Positions 17,519 through 26,779 of a stretch of DNA of 64,000 nt are shown piece by piece. Origin of the DNA: Fibrobacter sp. UWB13 (GTDB lineage: Bacteria > Fibrobacterota > Fibrobacteria > Fibrobacterales > Fibrobacteraceae); assembly GCF_900177805.1 (NCBI RefSeq), contig NZ_FXAX01000001.1:496001-560000 (forward strand), read 5' to 3'. The position numbers and the translations under genes were made by a program. The first letter of the stretch is position 1; each line of letters opens with the position of its first letter. The notes below the pieces were generated by a model. It saw nothing but the letters and a program-made list of their open reading frames with translations. It had not been told where the DNA came from and did no database searches.

Positions 17519-18802
17519 TTACTCGCTAATTCCATAGAGCCGGTTGTGCGCAAGGCAATCGGCTAATTTTTTGTATTCCGTGACAAACGCTTCGTGGGCG
17601 GGGGCATCGCCGAGTGCTTTGTAGAGGGCGCTGGAGAGCGTTCCGCGTTCGAGCATTTTTTCCATGAAGCTCTGTGAGACTTCGGTGAGATTGTTTTTCA
17701 CGACGCTGTAGATGTGCTTCCAGATGTCGCCCGCGGAAACCGCGGAATCCATGCCAAATACGGAGAGGTATTCTTGCCAGTCGATGGTCGCGTTTTCAGC
17801 ATCCTTTGTGGTCTTGGCGAGGAGTTCAGCAAGGCGTGTCGTGTCGAAGTTGCGCAAAAATTCACGGTATTCCTTGAGCGTGTGCGGCACGGAATTTGCG
17901 GCGGATGCGTTTTCGCGAGATGCCGCGAACTTGCCATTCACAATCGCCTTGAGTGTTGCTATTTCAAGCTCTACAATGGCGATGTCGGCATTCGGGCATT
18001 CTTGAATATCGACAAGGCGTATTTCAATGGCTCCACGATCAAAGCGGGCGATGGCACCACGACTGTTCAAGAAGAAATGATTGAGCAAGTGTTCGGTATC
18101 GTACGGGGCGATAGCCTTCTTGACTTTGTCAAAAATCATCTTGTTGTATTCATCGTAGCTGTACGCCTGTTCCGGGATGACTTGGCCTGTGATTTCAGGG
18201 ACCTTGTCTTGGTTGTGGCGGTAAACTTCGATGCGGGCGTCACGATAGCCGGTGTATTTGCCGTCGAGATACGGGCTGCTGGCTGCAATGGCTGGAATCA
18301 GCGGCAACAGCAAGCGAATTGCTGCGTGAAGCTCGCCAAATTCTTCGTCACCGTCAAAAGAAAGGTTCAGGTGCGTGCTTTGCAAGTTTGCCCAGCCGTG
18401 TCCTTTGCAGTTGAAAATGCGGTCATAAGTCTGGTAAATGTCGAGACAATCGTACGGCCAGAGTTGCATCTCTGCCGGGTCCATGAACGGATGGCAGGCG
18501 CTCGGCAAAAGCATCGCGTTGATCTTTTCGAGCTTCTTGTTTGCACGACGAATCTCGTGGAAGAATCGCTTGCCGAGCCCATCAAATGTGGATTTGGGGT
18601 GTGCGCACTTGAATTCCAGCACATGGCTTACGAGTTCGTTCGAAAGCCCGATATCATCGTATTCAATGTCAGAAAGCTGATTGCCGTCTTTATCTTTTCC
18701 GAGCGGGACATCGGCGCGAGGCAGCACGTTCAGCGTGTCGCGATCGACAATCATGAATTCCATTTCGACGCCGAAGCGTTCCCAAAGTTTGTAATTGCTC
18801 AT
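17519..18802 (-). CDS. glutamate-cysteine ligase (GCS2) family amidoligase
   Basis: A 427-residue carboxylate-amine ligase of the GCS2/YbdK type. The N-terminus WERFGVEMEFMIVD gives the FG-E-E-E-metal-binding pattern. SACHPFMDP and STHLNLSFDGDEEF match the conserved H-P and H-x-N motifs, and AIEIRLVDIQECPN the C-terminal catalytic region. Such enzymes join an amino acid to the gamma carboxylate of glutamate using ATP. The start lies 9 bp downstream of the RimK-like gene stop with AGGGGGC as ribosome-binding site, so the two form an operon. This pairing, rather than glutathione synthesis, suggests formation of a peptide or protein modification. Confidence 0.85.
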   Translation of the reverse strand: MSNYKLWERFGVEMEFMIVDRDTLNVLPRADVPLGKDKDGNQLSDIEYDDIGLSNELVSHVLEFKCAHPKSTFDGLGKRFFHEIRRANKKLEKINAMLLPSACHPFMDPAEMQLWPYDCLDIYQTYDRIFNCKGHGWANLQSTHLNLSFDGDEEFGELHAAIRLLLPLIPAIAASSPYLDGKYTGYRDARIEVYRHNQDKVPEITGQVIPEQAYSYDEYNKMIFDKVKKAIAPYDTEHLLNHFFLNSRGAIARFDRGAIEIRLVDIQECPNADIAIVELEIATLKAIVNGKFAASRENASAANSVPHTLKEYREFLRNFDTTRLAELLAKTTKDAENATIDWQEYLSVFGMDSAVSAGDIWKHIYSVVKNNLTEVSQSFMEKMLERGTLSSALYKALGDAPAHEAFVTEYKKLADCLAHNRLYGISE

Positions 18803-18811
18803 GATTGCCCC

Positions 18812-20314
18812 CTATAAAAACATATCTCTTTCGTGTTGGAGCACTTTTTGTTGTGCTGCGTTTTGGCGGTCTTCGATGCGGTGGCGCAGGCTCCTCATGA
18901 TGGCAAGATAAATCTTCTTTTTGCCAACTTGGTCTTCGATACCATGGTCAATACTTGGGTTGTCGTTTACTTCAATTACGACCGGGTGACCGTTGATTTC
19001 CTTGAGGTCCACGCCGTAAAGGCCGTTACCGATAAGGCTTGCGACGCGGAGAGCCGTTTTCACGATGCCATGCGGAACGCTTTCTATCGGGAGACAATCC
19101 CACTTGCCGCAGACCTCGTTCTTGTCCTTGCTATCCCAGTTGTAGATTTGCCAGTGGTCCTTCGCCATGTAGTATTTGCAGGCAAAGAGCGGTTTTCCGT
19201 CGAGAATGCCGATTCTCCAGTCGAATTCCGTGGGCGTAAATTCTTGAGCGATGAGCAAGTCGCTATGCTCGAACATCGTGTCGAGAATTTTTTCAAGTTC
19301 TTCCTTGTTGTTTGCCTTTTTGACGCCCATGCTGAAGCTTGAATCCGGCGTCTTGATGACCATCGGGAATCCGATTTCCTTGGCGAGCGTGTGTCGGTTT
19401 TCGCTGTGGGCAATAATCGTCTTCGGGGAGGGAATCTTGCCGACTGTCATCAGTTCTTGCAAATAAACTTTGTTGGAACAACGTAAAATACTGTCGGGAT
19501 CGTCAATGACGGCGATGCCTTCGCTCTGGGCGCGGCGTGCAAATGCGTATGTGTGGTGGTTGACGTTTGTCGTTTCGCGGATGAAGATGGCATCAAATTC
19601 ACCAACGCGGTGGTAGTCCGTCTTGGTAATCATTTCCACGCGGAAACCTGTATCCTGAGCGGCTTCGATAAAGAGCTGGATGGCTTCCTTGTTGCTCGGC
19701 GGTTCCACTTCATCGGGATTCGTTAAAATGCCTAGATCATACACGTAGTCTTCCGTCTTGGGGGAAACGTAGCGGTCTTTCTGGAAATATTCAATGGCAA
19801 ACTGGTCTACCATTTCCTTGTGCGTTTCGGGAATTTCGTCAACGCTAATCGGGCGGATAGACTGGATGAACCATTTTTGCTTGAAGACAAATTTTGCACG
19901 CAGGAGCGGTGCCTGGAAAACGCGGTAAAGAGCCTGCGAAAGTTCTAGGTATTGCGCGCTGACGTTTTGCCCAAAGTAAATGGAAAGCACGAATTCTGTG
20001 CCGGTCAGCTTGTGAAGGCTCTTCTGGATCAGCTCGTCGATTTCGTCGCTGATGATTTTTACGACTGCCGGGGCCTTGAAATCGCGGATGTTCTTGACGT
20101 TCGGGATGACCTTGTGACCGCGCGCTTCGGCAAGCAGGCTTACATAATAACCCTTGCTCTGGTAGCTGTAGTCTTTGCACAAGTTGAAAACACGAACGTT
20201 TTTCTGGGTTGTAAATTCTGGATTAGTAAGGTAGTCTTTTGCCGAGACAATTTCGGCTTCGGGAATGTGGAACTTCCAATTCTTTGGCGTGTTCACGACA
20301 ATTATTTTTTTCAT
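18812..20314 (-). CDS. RimK-like ATP-grasp ligase with RLAN-type N-terminus
   Basis: A 500-residue protein. Residues 1-190 resemble the N-terminal domain of RimK-like proteins of this size (MKKIIVVNTPKNWKFHIPEA, YYVSLLAEARGHKVIPN). Residues about 200-480 form an ATP-grasp domain: FDAIFIRETTNVNHH, NKVYLQELM, GFPMVIKTPDSSFSMGV for ATP binding, AQEFTPTEFDWRIGIL, and PVVIEVNDNPSIDHGIED for the metal-binding E-N-N motif. It likely adds amino acids (glutamate in RimK) to a carboxylate acceptor. The ATG at 20314 (MKKII) is chosen over one 17 codons upstream. It is the first gene of an operon with the GCS2 gene and divergent from mfd. Confidence 0.85.
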   Translation of the reverse strand: MKKIIVVNTPKNWKFHIPEAEIVSAKDYLTNPEFTTQKNVRVFNLCKDYSYQSKGYYVSLLAEARGHKVIPNVKNIRDFKAPAVVKIISDEIDELIQKSLHKLTGTEFVLSIYFGQNVSAQYLELSQALYRVFQAPLLRAKFVFKQKWFIQSIRPISVDEIPETHKEMVDQFAIEYFQKDRYVSPKTEDYVYDLGILTNPDEVEPPSNKEAIQLFIEAAQDTGFRVEMITKTDYHRVGEFDAIFIRETTNVNHHTYAFARRAQSEGIAVIDDPDSILRCSNKVYLQELMTVGKIPSPKTIIAHSENRHTLAKEIGFPMVIKTPDSSFSMGVKKANNKEELEKILDTMFEHSDLLIAQEFTPTEFDWRIGILDGKPLFACKYYMAKDHWQIYNWDSKDKNEVCGKWDCLPIESVPHGIVKTALRVASLIGNGLYGVDLKEINGHPVVIEVNDNPSIDHGIEDQVGKKKIYLAIMRSLRHRIEDRQNAAQQKVLQHERDMFL

Positions 20315-20462
20315 AATGTTTGCACGTGTGGCGTCTTCATGGCGAAGTTGCGTCGTGCGTGCCAAAAACCTCTTTGCTTTTTGACGCTATAAAGATAGCT
20401 CAATATTTCAAGAATTGTAAAGCGTGGCGAGGAAAAGGGAGATTTTTTCTACATTTCCCTCT

Positions 20463-23400
20463 ATGCTTACCATTTCGGAATTCCTTCAAGAAAATTCGTT
20501 CCCTGCGATTTCGCTTTTTGAAAATGCTGATAACGAGGCCATTCACGTCAATGGCGCGTCGGTTCCGCTTGCATCGATGATGGTGGCGAACCGCTTTTTG
20601 AAAAGCCCGCAGAACATTCTGGTGATTGCAAAGGATTACCGCAGTGCCGAAGTTTGGGTAGAGAATCTCGAAAGCATGGTAGGCGAGGAGTTTGTTCGTT
20701 TTTTCCCGTCGCTCGGCTTGAAGCCTTACGAAATCAAGGTGCCATTCGAGGGCGTGCTTGAAGAACGTCTGAAGTTCTTCCGCGATGTTTCGCATACCGA
20801 AAAGCCGTTCGTTGTCGTTTGTCCGCTTGATGCGTTCTTGATGAAACTCCCGGAACCGGGCGAAATTATGCGTCAGGTGCGTTCGCTTCGCGTGGGCGAC
20901 CAACTGGAACCTTCGTCTTTACGCCCGTGGTTCTTGGACCATGGCTTTGTAGAACAGCCGATGGTGAGCGGCGTGGGTGAGTTTTCGATTCGTGGTTGCA
21001 TTGTCGATGTGAACTGTCTTTTGTATCCACATCCGATTCGTATTGAATTTTACGGCGACGAAATTGAATCCATCCGTGCGTTCGATATTTTCTCGCAGCG
21101 CTCGTTGGAGCAGATGACGCATATCGAGTTCTTCCCGATGGGGGAATTTACGGTGCCGGAATCGGTGATGGCGGGCGAGGAATGTTCCAAAGAATCGCTG
21201 TGGTGGCATCGACCGAATCACCAGCGTTTGGTCGCGAGCCTCTTAGATTATATGCCGCGTGCATCACTTGTTTTTGAAGAACTTTCGTTGCTTTCGGAAA
21301 CAGCTTCGAAAATGTATGGTGCATTCCGCGGTGCTTATGATGAAGCCCGCGTGGCTGATGCTGGAATTGCAGCCCCTGCGGATATTTGGTTCAAAATTGG
21401 CGAACTTTCGCGTTTGTTCGTAGGCCGCGCGTCGCTGGATATGACTCGTGTCAAGGTGGATGACGGCAACTGGCATGAGATGCACATGCGTCCGCAAGAT
21501 TTTACCTCGAACGGCACGGATGCAGTTGCCAAAGAAATTGAGGAATTTTACGACAAGGGCGGTCGCGTTTATGTGATGGCCCAGACGCTTGGCGGCGTGA
21601 ACCGCTTGCGTGAAATTTTTGACGGCTTGCCGGTCGAAGATTATTTTATCGGAAACTTGAGCGAAGGCTTTTGGCTCGAAGACGATAACGTTGCGTTTCT
21701 CACGGAATCGAGAATTCTAAACCGCCATGCGAACAAGGCTCGTAAGCACAAGATTGCGGGCTCGGTGACGAATGCGTTGATGGTGGAATCGCTCAATCGC
21801 GGTGACCTGGTGGCGCACGAAGACCACGGTATTGGTCGCTACTTGGGACTTGTCCGCGTGGAAGTCAACGGCGGTATGGTCGATTGCGCATTGCTGGAAT
21901 ACGATGGCGGAGATCGCCTGAAGTTCCCTGTGTCGGACTTGCAAAAGATTGAACGCCTCGACCGCTCGGACGATGTGGAAACCAAGCTCGACCGCCTCGG
22001 CAGCAAGACTTGGGAAAACATCAAGAAGCGCGTCAAGGAAAAGGTCATCAAGATTGCGCGTGACCTTGTGGAACTTTATGCGAAACGCGAACTTGTCGAA
22101 GGATTCGGCTTCCCGCCTGATGGCAACATGCAAAAGGAATTCGAGGAATCATTCGAATACGATCCGACGCCAGACCAGCTCCGCGCCACGGCCGACATCA
22201 AGCGCGATATGGAAAGCCGTCGCCCGATGGACCGCCTCATTTGCGGTGACGTGGGCTTTGGAAAGACCGAAGTTGCGATGCGTGCGGCATTCAAGTGCGT
22301 GGCTTCCAACAAGCAGGTGGCCATTCTCGTGCCGACAACGATTCTTGCGGCACAACATTACGAAAATTTCTGCGAACGCTTTGCCGCTTATCCGGTCAAC
22401 ATCGCCTTGATGAACCGTTACAAGAGTGCCAAGGAAAAAAAGGAAATCTTCAAGCAGATTGCGGAAGGTTCCGTGAACATCGTCATCGGAACGCATGCGC
22501 TGTTATCGAACAAGAGCGAGTTCAAGGATTTGGGACTTTTGATTATCGACGAAGAGCAAAAGTTTGGCGTGAAGCAAAAGGAAAAATTGCGCCAGCTCCG
22601 CCTTGCTGTCGATACGCTCAGCATGAGTGCCACGCCGATTCCGCGATCGCTGCACTTGAGCATGACGGGCGTTCGCGACATTTCGCTTATTAATACGCCG
22701 CCCATTAACCGTTTGCCGGTGGAGACCAAGCTGATGCAGCGCGATGACGAAGTCTTGAAGAACGCGATTCTTGATGAACTTGCTCGTGGCGGCCAGGTGT
22801 TTGTGGTGAACGATCGCGTGCAAACGATTACGAAACTTGCCGAAGATATCGAAGCGATGGCTCCTGATGCGAAAGTCGCTGTGGCCCATGGTCAGATGGA
22901 AGACCATGAACTTGAACGCGTGATGGATGCTTTCCTTTCGCGCAAGTTCGATATTCTCGTGAGTACAAGCATCATTGAATCGGGCTTGGACGTGCCAAAC
23001 GCGAACACGATTATTATCATGAACGCGCACCACTTTGGCATTAGCCAACTTTACCAGATGCGTGGACGTGTGGGCCGCAGCAGCGTCTTGGCAAAGGCGT
23101 TCCTCGTCATTCCGCAGCGTGGCGAAATCTCGCAGGAATCCATGCGCCGCCTCAAGGCTTTGGAACAGTTTACCGATCTCGGCAGCGGCTACCAGCTTGC
23201 CATGCGCGACCTTGAAATTCGCGGTGCAGGGAACTTGCTTGGTCAGGAACAGCACGGCTTTATTGCCGAAGTCGGCTTTGAAACTTATGTGCGCTTGGTG
23301 CGCGAAGCGGTCGAAATGCTGCGCGGTGGCGCTCTTGAAAAGCCAATTCAGCCGCGTGTGGAAATCGGCGTGGATGCGTACCTTCCCGAAGATTACGTGG

Positions 23401-23861
23401 AAGACGGTCTCACGAGAATCTCGCTGTACCAGCGCATTGCTCGCATCACATCGCAGGCGGATGTACAGAACATCGAAAGCGAATTGCAGGACCGCTTTGG
23501 CCCAGTGCCGACACCGGCAAAGATGCTTTTGCTCGTGACCGAACTTGGACTTTTGGCGGGCCGCTTGCGCATCCAGGGGCTTGCGCTCCGCAAGGGTGTC
23601 ATTGTTGCGACATTTGCAGAAACGCCTTCACCGGACCCGCGCGTGCTTGGCGAAATCAGCAGTCTCTGCACATGCAGTATGCGTTACCTAGGTATGTCTC
23701 CGTTGCAGGCGGTGTTCGAGGTCGGACGCGGAACGCCTGTGGAAATGGCAAAAAAAACGCTCGAAGTGTTCCGAGCGTTCGCAAATATTCAAGTTCAGGC
23801 GGCGACCGTCCGGTCGGCGGATCCTTTACTCAAGGCTCTTGGCGTAGGCGAGCCGAACTGA
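20463..23861 (+). CDS. mfd: transcription-repair coupling factor Mfd
   Basis: A 1132-residue protein with the complete Mfd layout. The N-terminal UvrB-like region comes first (FPSLGLKPYE near residue 80). An RNA polymerase-interacting domain follows, with GDLVAHEDHGIGRYLGL near residue 450. The translocase core has GDVGFGKTEVA (Walker A), DEEQKFGV (motif II), LSMSATPIPRSL (motif III) and QLYQMRGRVGRS (motif VI). The C-terminal TRCF domain includes YLPEDYVEDG. It removes stalled RNA polymerase at lesions and recruits UvrA. The ATG at 20463 is preferred over an upstream in-frame one at 20424. Its last 36 bp overlap the convergent TatD-like gene. Confidence 0.96.
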   Translation: MLTISEFLQENSFPAISLFENADNEAIHVNGASVPLASMMVANRFLKSPQNILVIAKDYRSAEVWVENLESMVGEEFVRFFPSLGLKPYEIKVPFEGVLEERLKFFRDVSHTEKPFVVVCPLDAFLMKLPEPGEIMRQVRSLRVGDQLEPSSLRPWFLDHGFVEQPMVSGVGEFSIRGCIVDVNCLLYPHPIRIEFYGDEIESIRAFDIFSQRSLEQMTHIEFFPMGEFTVPESVMAGEECSKESLWWHRPNHQRLVASLLDYMPRASLVFEELSLLSETASKMYGAFRGAYDEARVADAGIAAPADIWFKIGELSRLFVGRASLDMTRVKVDDGNWHEMHMRPQDFTSNGTDAVAKEIEEFYDKGGRVYVMAQTLGGVNRLREIFDGLPVEDYFIGNLSEGFWLEDDNVAFLTESRILNRHANKARKHKIAGSVTNALMVESLNRGDLVAHEDHGIGRYLGLVRVEVNGGMVDCALLEYDGGDRLKFPVSDLQKIERLDRSDDVETKLDRLGSKTWENIKKRVKEKVIKIARDLVELYAKRELVEGFGFPPDGNMQKEFEESFEYDPTPDQLRATADIKRDMESRRPMDRLICGDVGFGKTEVAMRAAFKCVASNKQVAILVPTTILAAQHYENFCERFAAYPVNIALMNRYKSAKEKKEIFKQIAEGSVNIVIGTHALLSNKSEFKDLGLLIIDEEQKFGVKQKEKLRQLRLAVDTLSMSATPIPRSLHLSMTGVRDISLINTPPINRLPVETKLMQRDDEVLKNAILDELARGGQVFVVNDRVQTITKLAEDIEAMAPDAKVAVAHGQMEDHELERVMDAFLSRKFDILVSTSIIESGLDVPNANTIIIMNAHHFGISQLYQMRGRVGRSSVLAKAFLVIPQRGEISQESMRRLKALEQFTDLGSGYQLAMRDLEIRGAGNLLGQEQHGFIAEVGFETYVRLVREAVEMLRGGALEKPIQPRVEIGVDAYLPEDYVEDGLTRISLYQRIARITSQADVQNIESELQDRFGPVPTPAKMLLLVTELGLLAGRLRIQGLALRKGVIVATFAETPSPDPRVLGEISSLCTCSMRYLGMSPLQAVFEVGRGTPVEMAKKTLEVFRAFANIQVQAATVRSADPLLKALGVGEPN

Positions 23862-24566
23862 TTCTAGACGACCTTCTAGTTCTTCAAGAAGCTCCGCAGG
23901 CTCAAGGAATGATTCATCGGCATCAGTCTCGAAGAATACGTTGCTTTCAGGAATGAGCTTGATAGCGGCTGTGGTCGTTTTTTTGCGGAAACTATCCTCG
24001 TGCAGGGAAAAGAGCGCTCCATAGGGGAGGGCTTTTTTCACGAAATTTGCATCCCCGCCAAAACGGTGGAATATCGGGCGTGGCGCTTCTCGTGACGGCG
24101 CGCTTGTGGCTCTATCGGTTTGAGCCACGGACTCAAACCCCGCTTCTTCCAAAAGTTTCAGCACGTGCATATAGTCCCCAACGCAGTGTATTTGCAAATC
24201 CCGCTTGAGTTCCAATGCAAGTCCGGCTTGCGCCAAAAAAATCTGGTCTTGGGTGCCGTCGTTGTAACCCGGATAGCGCTTGTCGATACCCGCTTCGCCG
24301 ACCATGGCAAACGGATCCTCTTCTAAACGGGTGCGCAGTTGGGCTAACGTTTCGCGAGAGGCCTGCGTTGCAATCATCGGGTGGATTCCGTAGGTCACTT
24401 TAAAAGGCTTGATTTCGGTCGAAAACTCTTTTTTCAGTTGCGAGACTTCTTCCCATTCCCAGGGTTCGCAAGAAACCGCTATAAAGTCGTAATTGCGTTC
24501 TAAAAGCAACTGCGCGAGCTGCTTTTTTTGGGGTAATCGTGCTAAATGAATGTGAAAATCGAACAT
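23826..24566 (-). CDS. TatD-family metal-dependent hydrolase
   Basis: A 246-residue amidohydrolase-fold protein. FDFHIHL carries the first metal-binding H-x-H. GIHPMIA, MVGEAGID, the DLQIHCVGDY histidine and PIFHRFGG follow in the TatD order, and FFETDADE holds the final Asp. TatD enzymes are 3'-5' DNases or related hydrolases. The insertion at residues 150-165 (VAQTDRATSAPSREAP) is unusual and may be a linker. The ribosome-binding site is AGGGGGC, like that of the GCS2 gene. The gene ends inside the 3' end of mfd (36-bp convergent overlap). Confidence 0.85.
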   Translation of the reverse strand: MFDFHIHLARLPQKKQLAQLLLERNYDFIAVSCEPWEWEEVSQLKKEFSTEIKPFKVTYGIHPMIATQASRETLAQLRTRLEEDPFAMVGEAGIDKRYPGYNDGTQDQIFLAQAGLALELKRDLQIHCVGDYMHVLKLLEEAGFESVAQTDRATSAPSREAPRPIFHRFGGDANFVKKALPYGALFSLHEDSFRKKTTTAAIKLIPESNVFFETDADESFLEPAELLEELEGRLESVRLAYAKSLE

Positions 24567-24707
24567 AATAGCCCCCTATACCTTTAAAATACAAAGAATT
24601 TATGGAAAAACAAAATTATTTGCTTGTTTTTTGGGGTAAAAAAGCCTAGTTTAAGTTTGTTGGTGCGCCAACCCAAGTTTTTTGATCACCTCATTAAAGG
24701 AGTCGCT

Positions 24708-24905
24708 ATGCGCGATTTACTCGAAAAAGCTCTGAATAAAGGTTTGACTGTCTGCTTTACATCCGAAAATGGCTTTGATGTCATTCGAATTTCTTCCGGT
24801 AACGAAGTCGTTGCAAGTTGCAGCCTTGGATCGAATAGCTTCCGTGCTTCGGTCGAAGAATCTCTCCAGGCGCTTTTGCTCGACCTGGAACGCAAGGGCT
24901 TCTAG
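24708..24905 (+). CDS. small protein of unknown function (65 aa)
   Basis: A 65-residue soluble protein, MRDLLEKALNKGLTVCF..., with an amphipathic helix, a beta-rich centre (FDVIRISSGNEVVASC) and a helix near the end. No family is recognised. The ATG at 24708 is well supported by AAAGGAG 6 bp upstream; longer in-frame starts lack this. It stands alone between convergent or divergent neighbours and is followed by heptamer repeats and a terminator. Confidence 0.7.
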   Translation: MRDLLEKALNKGLTVCFTSENGFDVIRISSGNEVVASCSLGSNSFRASVEESLQALLLDLERKGF

Positions 24906-24923
24906 CGGCTTCGCCGCAGTTAT

Positions 24924-24951
24924 CAGTCGGCAGTAGACAGTAGGCAGTAAT
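24924..24951. repeat. heptamer-phased tandem repeat, site a
   Basis: Four units of pattern CAGTNNN: CAGTCGG, CAGTAGA, CAGTAGG, CAGTAAT. They lie 19 bp after the stop at 24905. Confidence 0.8.
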
Positions 24952-24958
24952 TGCAAAA

Positions 24959-24988
24959 GAAATCCTGCGAGGTCATCGCAGGATTTCT
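24959..24988. terminator. intrinsic terminator between convergent genes
   Basis: AAATCCTGCGA ... TCGCAGGATTT is an 11-bp perfect stem with a short loop, followed by CTTTT on the plus strand and preceded by A residues that serve the minus strand. It separates the small gene at 24708 from the FISUMP gene. Confidence 0.9.
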
Positions 24989-25009
24989 TTTATGATTTTT
25001 AAGTGACTG

Positions 25010-26590
25010 CTAGTCTTTTACGCAGCGGACATTTTGCAAGTCCGTTTTGTGACATGCGTAACCAGAAGTGTTTGCGTAATCGTCGTTGAAATTGGCTATG
25101 GTTGAAGTCCAGAATTGCATTTGGAAATAGTCCATTCCAAAATCTTTATATAACAGTTTGTTTAAGTCTGGATCTTCAATTTTTTTGAACCTGGTATGCT
25201 TTAAAAGACATTCCCCTTCATAAACGGTATAGGGGTTGATGGATTCCATAAAGTCCTCTATTTCGTTATTGTCGGGTAAATGCCAACCTGAGGGACATGC
25301 GATTAAAGCTTGATTCCAGGTGTAGAATTTTCCATAGTTTTTACAAGTGGCTTCATGTTCTTTGCAGTAAGTGTCGTCTATGCTGTATTTGTTTTTACAA
25401 CTTACAGGGCTTCCGATAAGTGGATGTTTGCAGGAATAATCAGAAGATTTTTTGCATTCATCTTCATATTCTTCATCATCATCATTTTCTTCGTTTAATC
25501 TACATGCTGCATTTGTATCCACAACGTCAAATACGTAATTTAAGTTTTGGTCCATCCATGTTTTGCCGTTGACAACAACGGTCTTGTATGTTTGTCCATC
25601 GCGTTCATCGGTGAATTCACTGTATTCAAAATCTGGCAAGGCGGGCGCGGTTGGCAGAGGTGGGTCCACCCAATCAACTCCGGCAGGTTCGTCTCTTACG
25701 CAACGGAGCGAACTCATGTATCCGTGGTATTCTTCATAAACAGCAACGACTTCGTATTCTTCTCTAACGCCGCTATCATAGGTTGCTTCGGTTGCGATAC
25801 TCCAAGTAAGTGTATCTGCTGTTGTTAAAAATTTTGTTGGAGGATTCCTTTCGTATTCAAAAGTAAAACCTTCCATGCCATCACCCCACCATATGGCATA
25901 ATAACCGGCAGGAAGTACTGCAAAACCGAATTCATCGGTACCGTTGTTAATTTTCCATTCTGAATTTTGGGCTTTAAGCTTTTGTGCTGTTCCACATTTT
26001 CCGCCTATTGCTCTAATCAATTGTTCGACCTCTGATGGATTGGGAATATGGAAACCTTCGGGGCATATTCCACGAACCATTCCCGTTAAATTACATGGAG
26101 ACTCGAAGCCGCAACCTTTGGCACTTGTTCCAAATAATCCGGCTGTATCGATGGCGATGTTCCACGGGTAGAAATGCTCGCTAGTGTCTAAAACTTCGCC
26201 ATACAAATAACTGTTCCATAAGGCGTCATAAAAACCGTATTCGTTATTATATGTTCCGTCATCAACGTATTGGGTAACATCCAATTTGAGATTTTCAGCC
26301 ATCCACACCTGATTTCCGATGACCGTTGTCTTGTATGTTTTGCCATCGCGCAAATCGACAACTTTGCCATCGGTGATGATGGAACCGTTTGATATTTCTG
26401 TGGAGGGTGTTTGTGAACTAGAACTTGTGACTACCGTTTCAGAACAGGAACTTGTTTCGATTACATCAGAGCTGGAGCTAGAATCCTCTTGACTTGATAC
26501 AGGAGGCTCGTTAAGTGCGACCGCATTTTCGTCACCACATGCCACAAGCGCAAGTGTCGCCGCTACCGCAAGCGTTCTTAATAATTTCAT
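25010..26590 (-). CDS. FISUMP-domain lipoprotein, two domains
   Basis: A 526-residue exported lipoprotein: MKLLRTLAVAATLALVACG gives a lipobox Cys at residue 18. A Ser/Thr/Glu-rich linker to about residue 65 follows. Two FISUMP (Fibrobacter succinogenes major paralogous) domains then occur. The first is about 75-300, with VWMAENLKLD and GICPEGFHIPNPSEV. The second is about 340-526, with TWMDQNLNY, FYTWNQALIACPSGWHLPD and a C-terminal LQNVRCVKD. These domains are abundant in Fibrobacter envelope proteins; function is unknown. The ATG at 26590 follows AAGGAGGATATGG, deciding the start against an upstream in-frame ATG. Confidence 0.9.
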   Translation of the reverse strand: MKLLRTLAVAATLALVACGDENAVALNEPPVSSQEDSSSSSDVIETSSCSETVVTSSSSQTPSTEISNGSIITDGKVVDLRDGKTYKTTVIGNQVWMAENLKLDVTQYVDDGTYNNEYGFYDALWNSYLYGEVLDTSEHFYPWNIAIDTAGLFGTSAKGCGFESPCNLTGMVRGICPEGFHIPNPSEVEQLIRAIGGKCGTAQKLKAQNSEWKINNGTDEFGFAVLPAGYYAIWWGDGMEGFTFEYERNPPTKFLTTADTLTWSIATEATYDSGVREEYEVVAVYEEYHGYMSSLRCVRDEPAGVDWVDPPLPTAPALPDFEYSEFTDERDGQTYKTVVVNGKTWMDQNLNYVFDVVDTNAACRLNEENDDDEEYEDECKKSSDYSCKHPLIGSPVSCKNKYSIDDTYCKEHEATCKNYGKFYTWNQALIACPSGWHLPDNNEIEDFMESINPYTVYEGECLLKHTRFKKIEDPDLNKLLYKDFGMDYFQMQFWTSTIANFNDDYANTSGYACHKTDLQNVRCVKD

Positions 26591-26626
26591 CCATATCCTC
26601 CTTAAAACAAACCATTTATCAGTAAT

Positions 26627-26653
26627 ATAAAAAAACACCCTGCCAAGCAAGGT
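26627..26653 (-). terminator. minus-strand intrinsic terminator
   Basis: On the minus strand CACCTTGC-TTG-GCAGGGTG is followed by TTTTTTTATAT. It is the second hairpin after the porin-like gene and lies just upstream of the FISUMP gene. Confidence 0.75.
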
Positions 26654-26688
26654 GCCTTTGTAAAGCCAGGCTGTTTTTGCAGTAGTCT

Positions 26689-26735
26689 GTGAGCAAAAAG
26701 CCCTCGGTATTAACCGAGGGCGTTGGCGAGAGCGA
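26689..26735 (-). repeat. repeated hairpin module (copy A), likely terminator
   Basis: GCCCTCGGT-ATTA-ACCGAGGGC is a perfect 9-bp stem with conserved flanks GTGAGCAA on the left and GCGAGAG on the right. On the minus strand the stem is followed by TTTTTGC, so it can terminate the porin-like gene. A near-identical copy is at 55485-55533 after fba. Confidence 0.85.
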
Positions 26736-26779
26736 GGCGAAGACGGAGTCTTGCTTTGCTCAAGAGCCGAGCAGTCTTA

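Noticed and set aside
24924-24951. Heptamer blocks as CRISPR or phase-variable coding repeats
   Set aside because: Units are 7 bp, degenerate, without spacers, and lie outside coding regions.
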